Source: Orthonyx spaldingii
Lineage: Eukaryota > Chordata > Aves > Passeriformes > Orthonychidae
DNA: 64,000 nt
Direction: 5' to 3'
NCBI GenBank assembly: GCA_013397795.1
Contig: VZTJ01001765.1
Location: 1-64,000, forward strand
Shown here: piece by piece, positions 1 through 18,903 of the stretch
Layout of the letters: every line of letters begins with the position of its first letter
Numbering within the stretch: position 1 is the stretch's first letter
The notes under the pieces: model-generated
Database searches by the model: none
Seen by the model: the letters and a program-made list of their open reading frames with translations, nothing else
Told to the model about the DNA's origin: nothing
Translations under genes and position numbers: made by a program

Positions 1-2174
1 AGACGAAACACAAAAGATACAGCTGACAGCACAGGCAGCAACAGGGCTAGATCTGAAATGTGTGAGGGTTCTTGGCAACCAGCTCCTCCTTTCTGGTGAC
101 CCTGGTGGTGTCTTTTCTCTCTCAATTTGATGTGGCTCTAGGTGCCAAGTGGTTTTGCAAATGCTTTGCTGGGTGAATTGGCTTTTCCTTACATCCCCCA
201 CTTACTGCTAATGAGAAGTTCATTTCAATCCTACTGGCCTCCAAACTCCTGGGCTAAAACCTTGCCTGTGCTCCTGTTTCCTGTAAAGGAAATAAGCTTT
301 TTAATGACAAAAGACTGAATGAAGGCTGCTGTTGAATGCCTCATGGATTATATGACAATACAGACAAATCCTCCTATTTTCCCCTCTGTAAACAGCCCCC
401 AGCTCTCTTTAGTCTGGTTAAAGGGCAGCAAAGCCAGTGAGGGCTGGCACTGGCAGGCTCAGTCCTGTCTGATGGTGTTTGGTCCAGCTTTCCTGCGCAA
501 GGAGCTGACTTGTGTTTCTACAGGTGATGGAGCATTACAGCCAGCAGGCAAAGCAGGGGTAAAGGAAGCTCTGACACCTGGGATAGGGTGGGCATGGCTA
601 GAATAAAGAAACATGTAAGGTCCAGTTGTGGCATGAATTGAAGCTCATTAGTTCTCTGTAAATAAAGGGGAAACCCAGCAATTTCCAAGTAAAGGTGGAG
701 TAACAAGTCTCTAAAATCCACGGCACTATAGATCCAATGTCTTCTAGTCCATACGAAATAGAATTTGTCTAACTTGGGTTTGTTCTCTCCTTCCCTTTGC
801 ATTCCTCAGTGGTTTATTTTTTACCTGTTGTAAAGTTACTTGGCCATTTTTCCTGTGTGTTCTTTGCTATGGCTCTATTCTTTCCTTCTGGAAGATGTTC
901 TCTTTTTCCAGGAGGTAGCCTTACCTTTATTTCTCTATATTTACCTGAATTCCACACATTCGTTTTATATTTATAATGCATTAGAGTACACAATTCTGTC
1001 ATTTATAATGCATTTAGATAATCTCCTTGCTTCTGTTCTCTTCTTAAGAAAGGTCTGTTTTCTTTACCTGATCCCATCCCTTCCTCTTTTTTTCTCTGTA
1101 GATCCCTGTTTCCCTTGTCCCTCAGTTTCCTTTAGTCATCCTCTTTGTGGTCTCCTTCCTCTATCAAGCTGTGTATCTCAGTGATGTTGTACAGACTGTG
1201 GCAGTCACAACTCAGTGTGCTGCCAATAACCTCTTCCTCTCACACACTTGGTACCTTGGCTTCCAGTTTGAATTCAGTAGTCACTTCAGAGTCAAAAAGT
1301 ACTGCTGTAGCCCAGAGAGGAGACTGGGAGCTGAGACTGCACTGCCCTTGCTGCAGAAGGCAGGATGGGGAATAGTCCCTTCTCCACATAAAACTTCATA
1401 CGGCCAGTGGCTGGCTGGCCAGCTGGCCAGGAGCCCTGACAAGAAAGCTCCTGACCAGGATTATCTTCATGTTAGCACCAGAAACACTGCCACGTACTGT
1501 AGAAAAGCATTTCCCCAAGGCGTGGCAAAGCTTTGAACAAACCTCTGAATCACATTTTTTTCTATGAAATCAAGGACCATATTAATAATTTAGACAGGGT
1601 CTTGGTACTAAAAGCAGTTTATGTCCCTTGCTGAATTTCCTCCTTGTGTTCCAGCAATGACTGACTTGGCCCTACAGGGAGAAGTATTGGGAAGGTTGAA
1701 ATCTTTCAGCTCTTTCCACCACATTTTGGCTAAAATTTTCTTATAGAACTGCTTGAGGATTATGGAAAAAATAAATTATTTCAAACGCATTTTCAAGTTT
1801 GCATTGCTCTGATCCCGTTCAAAAAGGATAATCTGTTCTCCATTCTCTCATAAGAAATGGGAAACCCTGCACAGACAAATCACTGAAGAAGGCATAAGCT
1901 ATCTTAACTGACTGTCAAAACTCCTCCCGTCTCTCCATCCTCCCCTGGTCACCCCCACTGCTGCTGTGGATGTGCTCCTTGCAGAGGTGTGCGAGGTGCA
2001 GACATATTGGCTAACACCTGAGTGATCCTGATGGCTGATTCACTTTCCTCTACAGAAATGCCAGCACCGGGAAGCTTGCGGGTAGGTAATGAACAGCTGC
2101 AGTTCATGCAGCTCCCCTGGCAGACATCTGCACAAACCTGGAGGAGCTCCTTTCCCAGGAGCAGGCAGGAGCCC

Positions 2175-2187
2175 CGCTGACTCAGCA
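2175..2187. promoter_or_regulatory. MARE / NF-E2-like palindrome CGCTGACTCAGCA
   Basis: Matches the 13-base Maf recognition element TGCTGACTCAGCA at 12 positions, with an embedded AP-1 core TGACTCA. It sits in a local GC-rich patch of otherwise AT-rich intergenic DNA. Function is inferred only. Confidence 0.4.
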
Positions 2188-3895
2188 TGCAACAGGCTGC
2201 CTTGCCATGAGCCCTGGCTCGCTCCAGTCCCTGCTCAGGAGGAGTCGCTTCCATGTTTGGGCACAGCCACATGGAGCGGAACCAGGGCACTCACCCGTTT
2301 GACGAGGAAACCTTCCTTCAGCACTCCAGCTTCTTCCTCCATCGTGGCCAACAGGGAAAAAGCAGAGCTCCTGCAGAGAATTGCCTGAGCCCTGGCAGCC
2401 TGTCCCTCTGCACATGATTTGTTTAAGAAAGCTCATTTTTCTTTGCTCTCCTCCTCCAATGTGACGCACTCTCCCGTTTTTTTTTTGCTCCCTCCCTACC
2501 TGTGAGACATTAGGTAAACAGCAAGCTGGCTCCGATATATTACCTGCCCTCAGGGAAGTAAAGCAAAGGGATGTCTAAAAAGGATCTTGAAAGAATTTCA
2601 CAGAATTTATTAGAGCAAAAAACCACTACCAAGTGAGCTGGCCAATATAAGCAGCTAGAAAATGACAAATCAGGTATTGCATGGGAGGGGGAAGCAGAAT
2701 TTTAAAACCACATTTCTCAAAACTTCAGACTAAACTACCACTTAAATTTTCTCTTCTAACAAACACATCTCTCGGGAGTTCTACAGATCAGCACAGCGTG
2801 TAAGTGTAACATATAGGATATTATGATTACAAGGAGACTTTTACAAATCTTACAGTAACTTTTTTTGCTAAAATTTATTTTCCCAAAGAAGCTCTAAAGC
2901 ACCTAAAAGTTCACTCTGCTTTCAGTGACCCCTTGGTATATAAACCAAGATTCTCAACATAATACATAAGCAGGCTTTTAATAAAGCAGCCTGATCCATG
3001 AACAATGCAATGACCTCTTGTACCTCCTGAACACCTCTGAAACAGAGTGCCTTTTGTGTCTAAATACAATCTTATATGTTTATTGTATTTTTAAAGACTT
3101 TAGCTGCCATGAAAAATCTGTTTGATAGATTTATCAAGTCTTGTCCTGATGAAGTAAACCAGTATTAATATTTCAGTGAGTGCTGCTGTTCAGAAATAAT
3201 AGCCTTTGCTGTTCTGTCACCATTCCATGAGTCTCACTAAAATTAAGGTGATATATGTGGGCAGAGCTATGGGCTGTGATAAGAAATACAAGGTAGAGTA
3301 TAGCAAATAAACAAAAGCACTCGTTGCTATGTAAAGAGTCCAGAGGTCAGTAAGACAAAGGGACTCAAATATCATGGGGCACCCTTTCATACACTAAGGA
3401 AAAGGAACAAACAAATAATTTCTTTATCTTTATACATTTTATAACTTTTAGCTAGGAATAGCAAGACACTGAAGAATTGAAACCAACATTGGACTGAAGA
3501 CAGCCCAAAGAAGAGTCCTGCAGAGGCTGTGAGAATACAATGGGTGACTAAACACTGCTGGAAGTTAGAAAAGTCGACTCTGTGAAAACATGCTGGCTGA
3601 GATTTCAAAAGCAGAAGTTACCTATGTAGCTCCTACTGTACACCTTTTGCCTCTTGGGAAAAGGCAGGCAGCCACAAAGCTACCGGTGCATATCCCAGTA
3701 TGTTTGTTCTTCAGTCCACCTAAAGTAAGTACAGTAACAGAACATTTGGAAAAGCACTTTTTGCTGATGGTATGTAATATTTTAGAAGTTACCAATGGAA
3801 ATTTTTGTAATTTTAAAACAGTATTATTGCAGCCTTAAAATAAAGCAGAAATTAACTGAATATATTTCTGCTAATTGAAAAAATGATCTCCATCT

Positions 3896-3946
3896 CTGTA
3901 TATATATATTCAGATATATATATACACACACATATATATTTGTACA
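3896..3946. repeat. TA/CA microsatellite
   Basis: Compound alternating run (TATATATAT, GATATATATATA, CACACACATATATAT) in intergenic DNA. Confidence 0.85.
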
Positions 3947-6044
3947 TAAAAGTTTTATTCAGAAGGAGAATCTTGAAAAAAAAAACCCCTGATAAAGTCA
4001 GCAGAAAAAGGAGAAAAATTTCAGCTCACCGTGTTCTGTACATCAGAATTACACTGGAGGAGAAAAAAAAAGAAAACTTGAGTCCAGGTACACAAGAGAC
4101 ATTACTGCTGCATGCATTTCCTGGACATGCACTCTTTATATAACCAGTTTCAGGAATACTGTGTTCCACCATTCGGTATTTGAGGTTTGACTTCACATTG
4201 TTCAGCTTGTTACTGCAGGCAATTTATTCAAGGTGCTATTTCACGCTAGGGAGGACAGGTAGAAGCTTGCAGGGGGCTCTCGCTCAGACAGTGATCTCAG
4301 AATTGCTCCATAAGCAGTCCTCACTGAAGATCTGACAAGCTGCTTTTCTCCAGCATGCAGACCACCCACAGCCCTGCAGAGGTATCTTGGCAAAATTAAC
4401 ATTAGCAACAAAGAATTCTATTGTCAAACTGCTGGTGAAAGGTGAAGCAAACCTTGCTTCAGCTGGTCATTAAATAACAGGTTTTGTATCAACTACTTCT
4501 TATATAGAGCCTTCACTTCCTTCAATACTTCAGCTGAAAGTATTTCTTCAATACTTTGGATATTTATCATACACACACCCCTTCCTCCCTGTCTCATTCT
4601 GTAGTTAATCAAGGCTGAAAAACTGCCCCTGTATTGCTCCCTGAGGCTGAGTAAACACAGATCTTTCAGGGTCAGGTAGTACAAAATGAGTCAGTAGATC
4701 TGGGCTGTTATATTCATGCATGGGCTGGGAATGCAAGTTCTGGCATTGAACTCTTCCGGTGGAAAAGGATTTGCTTAGATCTGTATAAATTTAGGGAGCT
4801 CTACATCAAATCTTCTGTGGGACTTAAGACTCACTTAAGAGAAGAGTACCCATCTCCTCAGATCCGTTTTAGACTATTTTCCACGTCAGTGTAGTATTAT
4901 AACAAAAAAAAACAGTTGAGTGCTTGACATTTTCTTCCCTTCGAAGTGACCCCCAAATACTTTATATGCTATAGATTGGAATGGGACAGCCAGGAAGAGC
5001 CAGCTTCAAAACCACAGGATGCTACTCAGGGTTACAGGGGAGGGAGCAGCAGCCTCCACAGTTCTGAGTGCAGACTGTGCTCTTTCAGCTGCCAGACCCT
5101 GCTGGTACCTCCTGCTCAGCCCTTCAAGAAGTCACACACACCTGATTAAGAGAACCTGCCCAAAGGAAAATCCCTTCCCATGCTTTGCCGTGCCCAGCGT
5201 GTATCATCATGTCACACACAGCATTAGGGCATTACAGACACCACAGTTTTCAAAGCAGCTTCTTAGGACTTCGCCCTACAGTGTAGCATTCCCGTTACAT
5301 ATTTAGTTCCTTTAGTGGATTAGGGATTAAATATGGTGAAAACAAACCACTTCAAAAATAAAGCATGATGAAACATTTCTAGATAAAAGTGAAAGACAAC
5401 AAGCATTCAATGGTATTCTGACATAACAGCAATTTAAAAATTAACTGTAGAAAGGTGGAAGTATTTGGAAACAGTTGTTTCATTGTCTAGACTCTTAAAA
5501 ATGAAAGTGCAGATTCTGCTATGAAGAACAACACACCCAGCTCCACTGCACCTAAAAAAAAATTCCCATGTGCCAAAATCAGAGAGACGACAGCAAGAAA
5601 TTGTCACTGTATTAAAAACCAGACAAACCACAACAGCCCCAAGGAAGCAGGGCACCCCTTCTTTAAAAACCACTATTTTCCCTCATCAGAAACAGGATAC
5701 TGGGCTGTGTATTACCAGACTCTCTGCCTGACCTGAACCAGTATACCCTTGTTTGGGTTGGATTTTTGCATTAATGAGTCCTTACCAGAGGTTATAAGTA
5801 AAACTATTTCCAACCTGTCAGTCTTAGAAAATTAATTTGGGGTAGGAAAGACAGAGATCCTTACAATTAACACATCATGCATGCCAAGTCCTGTCGACAG
5901 GTATACCTGTCCTCTTCCCTTCCACTGACTATAGAAACTGCAAGTGCAAATGTTGGCCTTCTGATTACAATTGAGCAAACAGCACAGTAGCTAAAGAACA
6001 GCAGGAATGTGCTGGCCGGATTTAGCAACTCAATAAGGACATTC

Positions 6045-6616
6045 CTTTCAGGAAAGGGAATGAAATCCTGAAGCCAGAGCAAAAGTGTAACAAACACTCT
6101 GGAAAGGAGATATGAGCAAGTAAAATGCAATTGAAAAAAACTGAACATTTGGGAATGGAGTGCCGACAACCAAATGGATTCGGATGCAATAAGGTGCAGT
6201 GAAAAGGACCGAAACTTGGCAAAATTAAACTTACTGAAACCCCAAAATAAGGGAACAAATGAAACAAAGAGACAGGAGAAGAAATTGATGAAATGAAATG
6301 CTAAAAAAAAAAATAATTTGGCACTGAGGTGAAAAAAATGAAATGACATGGGATATCATGAAGTGTAGGGATAAGCACCGAACTATGCTGAAATTATACT
6401 CCTTGAAATGCTGCAAATCAGGGAGGGAAGAAATGAATGGAAGAGGCAGGGGAAGAAATTGATGAAATGAAATGAAATGCATTAAAAAAAAAAAATTCTG
6501 CACTGAAGTGAAAACAATAAAATGGCACGGAATGACAGGAAGTGCAGGGAAATGGACCAAACCTTGCCAAATTGATCCTCATTGAAATCACAAGATTTCA
6601 TTCCCTTTCCTGAAAG
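6045..6616. repeat. inverted-repeat-bounded block of about 175-bp tandem repeats
   Basis: Two 23-base perfect inverted repeats (6045-6067 and 6594-6616) bracket three diverged tandem units of about 168-179 bases. Anchor segments recur at about 6194, 6362 and 6541 (GTGCAGTGAAAAGGACCGAA, AGTGTAGGGATAAGCACCGA, AGTGCAGGGAAATGGACCAA). The 3' parts at 6279 and 6452 share GAAGAAATTGATGAAATGAA. I do not recognise the family. There is no coding capacity. No target-site duplication is evident. Confidence 0.8.
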
Positions 6617-7959
6617 AACAGGCTTCCAAATCACGCATCTTATACCTCCTCCTTCCCACCTCTGCAATGCATGACAGGGATCCACCAGGTTGTCTTGTGT
6701 GTTCTAGTTGTTCTTGGCTGAAATATGCTCAGGAGAACAAATTGGGAAAGCCTCATTTTATCTGCCAGGATGACAAGTGATTGAAATGTATTTATCTGAA
6801 CCTGCTTTGCTGTCGTCCTGACCATCCCAGTCATTTTTTTCAGGCATTCAGAACTGACTCAGACTTTGGCCCACCAGCATGTTATAGCTCTAATTAAAAA
6901 TGCTCTGGTAGGTACTGGAAGAAATTTAACAAACTTCTACCTAAGTTACTGACAGAAACAATGCTTACCTATTAACATTCCAAAACAGCTCTCACAGATT
7001 ATACTGATTGTAATCCCTTCACTGCACTCCTTCATTCCTTGGTGCACTCATGGGTCACTCTTCAGTGCTTTTTCCTTTACAGAATTATTATGGCATGGAG
7101 ATCACATGGTGACAGAGTTTTAAGACACTTTGGTCTTTACTCCGAGTACCCATCTACTGTGTTTAACGGAAGTCAAATCACTATTTTAGTGAATGGGCAC
7201 AACTGGAAGAACTCTTCAAACAGGAAACTGACATTATCACAACTTCAAGCCATGCAAGGCTGTCATACACAGCTGCTGAAAAGACAATTTGAGAAAACCA
7301 TTAAAAATACTTTTTTCTTCATTTTGCGATGGCACATTCAAGTATTTTCCAACATCCTGTAAAGACTGAAACTTACTTACCTTTTCTGGCTTTGCTTTAC
7401 TATCAGAGTTGGGTACACATGAACTTCTCTGATACCCCAGCATGGACAAGCAACACATTGCAATATGTATGCCCTTTGAAGCAACACCACATAACAATTA
7501 TATAGTTTGTACTACGGCAGTAATAAGAATGCCTAGTTAAGGCTCAAAGCCTCATTTTTCACTCATTTTCCCTCTAGCATCACAAAATATTAAGAAAAAA
7601 TGGGCAGTTGGGACATGACAATTAAAAAAAATACCAACACATTTAAAAATCTAGCAAGTTGGAAAGGTTACTTAAAAAGCACAACTCTTTCCCCTCAATT
7701 CCTACTGACAAGGAAAACAAGATTTAAATTTTTTTTTAAACTCCAATTTAGAAAGTACATCTTGTTTCTCTTCTTCAGAGAAGATAACAGGTTTTTTCTA
7801 GAGTATCTCAGTCCAGTGTAAATGAGATGCAGGGTAGGCAGAACTGAAGGTCATGTTGCAGTGAGCTCACAGACAGTGCTGCCCATTTTGAAGTATGTAA
7901 GTTCATTAAAGCTCCTGCTATGTTCACATATGAGAGCAAAGTGCAACTATATGTAGTTT
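6617..7959. other. intergenic DNA downstream of EIF2S1
   Basis: AT-rich sequence between the tandem-repeat block and the inferred EIF2S1 3' end. I see no gene or repeat in it. Part could belong to a longer EIF2S1 3' UTR if a distal poly(A) site is used. Confidence 0.5.
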
Positions 7960-8681
7960 TTCATTTATCAGCTATGTTTATTGGAATGGAAACAAGCTAT
8001 TTTTTAAGTTTTCAAGTTCTCAGTCCCTAAATGCAGATGATAAACAAAGGAAATGCTAATTTAAACAAGTCTGCATCAATAAACTTGCAAGTAAAACATT
8101 AATGTAAAACATTTTGTTCCACTCATTCTCAGCTTGATTTAAAGCAAACAAAAGAAAGCCCTTCCAGTGTTAAAGAGCAGTCACCCATTGACCATACTCT
8201 TCCAGGTTTTATACTCACACTCTAGGCCATGTGACAGAAGAGTAGGAAAAACCCCAAAACCTCACAGTTACATAGCCCAGAAATTTATTGAATATTTGCT
8301 CAAATACATTCTGTATAGAACTGTTCCACTTGCTTGGTTTTGCTGCTCCCAGGACAGACCATTAACAGATGCACTGAGCTGTAATCACCAATTAGGAATT
8401 GTTATGTATGAAAGTCTTAAGTATGGGGCTTCAATCCCCTTCTGGCCAGATCTGTGTCTTGAATTTGACTAGGCATCTTCCTTTCAAAGGATTCAATTTG
8501 TGTAAGTCGCTGCAACAAATGTTATTTAGAAGAGCCTTTTACGTTTTGGTCTTTTTAAACCAGGAAAACACTTCAAATATTTGCTTTTGAAGTTTTCAAT
8601 ACTGGAAACATTTAGTCCAGAGTGTTTGCAATGGGGTTTCTAATTTTTCATATGGTCTCTCTTCTAAGTATCCCAGAACAT
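7960..8681 (-). other. EIF2S1: EIF2S1 3' UTR (extent inferred)
   Basis: Non-coding DNA downstream of the EIF2S1 stop. Minus-strand AATAAA hexamers occur at 8284-8289 and 7977-7982, so cleavage about 15-25 bases below either is plausible. Which is used, or whether a more distal site exists, cannot be told from sequence alone. Confidence 0.45.
7977..7982 (-). terminator. candidate poly(A) signal AATAAA for EIF2S1
   Basis: Canonical hexamer on the minus strand about 700 bases past the stop codon. A second AATAAA lies at 8284-8289. The location is consistent; use is inferred. Confidence 0.4.
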
Positions 8682-18100
<9,419 letters not shown>

Positions 18101-18321
18101 CCATCGCGCCGAAGCCGGAATTCATCTTTTCCAGAGGCTGGACACGCCTCAGCCGAGGCCCTCGCGGCCGCACAACGCCTGCGGAAACTGGCGGAAACGG
18201 AGCCAGTCCCGAGTAGCGCCGCCGACACGGGCGCTGCCCCGCGACCGCCGCCGCACGCAGAGGGGGCCGCGGACAGCCCACCCCCGGCCCGGCGCGGGCG
18301 GGAGGCCCGGGGCAGGCGGCC

Positions 18322-18631
18322 NNNNNNNNNNNNNNNNNNNNNNNNNNNNNNNNNNNNNNNNNNNNNNNNNNNNNNNNNNNNNNNNNNNNNNNNNNNNNNN
18401 NNNNNNNNNNNNNNNNNNNNNNNNNNNNNNNNNNNNNNNNNNNNNNNNNNNNNNNNNNNNNNNNNNNNNNNNNNNNNNNNNNNNNNNNNNNNNNNNNNNN
18501 NNNNNNNNNNNNNNNNNNNNNNNNNNNNNNNNNNNNNNNNNNNNNNNNNNNNNNNNNNNNNNNNNNNNNNNNNNNNNNNNNNNNNNNNNNNNNNNNNNNN
18601 NNNNNNNNNNNNNNNNNNNNNNNNNNNNNNN
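18322..18631. other. assembly gap (310 N)
   Basis: An unbroken run of N inside the CpG island, flanked by extremely GC-rich sequence on both sides. This is typical of sequencing dropout. It probably hides the EIF2S1 transcription start and first exon. Its true length is unknown. Confidence 0.99.
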
Positions 18632-18637
18632 CCGGGG

Positions 18638-18647
18638 GACACGTGAC
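18638..18647. promoter_or_regulatory. second CLEAR-like E-box, GACACGTGAC
   Basis: Matches the CLEAR consensus at 9 of 10 positions. It lies 80 bases upstream of the perfect copy and just outside the assembly gap, so both genes are within a few hundred bases. Confidence 0.65.
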
Positions 18648-18717
18648 CGCGAGCCGCGCGGGCAGCCGGGTTTGGTCCCCTGCGCGCGGGCACCGCCTCG
18701 CGCGGGGGCGGGGCCGA

Positions 18718-18727
18718 GTCACGTGAC
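18718..18727. promoter_or_regulatory. CLEAR element / E-box, perfect GTCACGTGAC
   Basis: A 10-base perfect palindrome identical to the CLEAR consensus bound by TFEB and TFE3 (also USF and MITF type bHLH-zip factors). It lies 136 bases before the ATP6V1D ATG and next to a GC box. V-ATPase subunit genes are established CLEAR-network targets, so the site fits its gene. Binding itself is inferred. Confidence 0.75.
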
Positions 18728-18767
18728 GGCGGCGGCGGCCACAGCAGGGACTGCCGGGCCGGGCGGC

Positions 18768-18834
18768 GCCGGGGAGGGACGGCGGTGACAGCCCCTGCGC
18801 GCCCCGCCGCCGGGGAGGGACGGCGGTGACAGCC
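18768..18834 (+). repeat. tandem duplication in ATP6V1D 5' leader
   Basis: A 26-base segment (key part GGGAGGGACGGCGGTGAC) occurs at 18768-18793 and again, identical, at 18809-18834, a 41-base period. GC-rich CCCCGCCGC spacers follow each copy. The second copy ends 28 bases before the ATG, so it lies in the promoter or 5' UTR. Confidence 0.85.
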
Positions 18835-18862
18835 TCAGCCCGCCCTGCGCCCCGCCGCAGCC

Positions 18863-18903
18863 ATGTCGGCCAAGGACCGCATCGAGATCTTCCCCTCGCG
18901 GAT
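18863..18903 (+). CDS. ATP6V1D: ATP6V1D exon 1 coding part (residues 1-14)
   Basis: Encodes MSAKDRIEIFPSRM. The last Met codon is split (AT | G) by the intron, and the donor is GTGAGTG. It lies inside the CpG island. Confidence 0.95.

Larger units (their letters stand above)
1..6044. other. intergenic DNA left of EIF2S1
   Basis: No gene can be supported. In human the next gene beyond EIF2S1 is PLEK2, transcribed towards it. I looked for a pleckstrin-like C-terminal exon on the plus strand and found none. Contents noted: a possible terminal exon at 524-562, a GC-rich patch at 1920-2470 with a MARE-like palindrome, and a microsatellite at 3896-3946. Confidence 0.6.

Noticed and set aside
1395..1440. 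Overlapping CTGGCCAG palindromes near 1.4 kb
   Set aside because: A short simple palindromic run without context. No known site or gene feature attached.
5867..6685. Overlapping minus-strand open frames rich in Phe, Ser and Leu
   Set aside because: They are translations of the tandem-repeat block, whose A/G-rich strand gives T/C-rich codons on the complement. Low complexity, no homology recognised.
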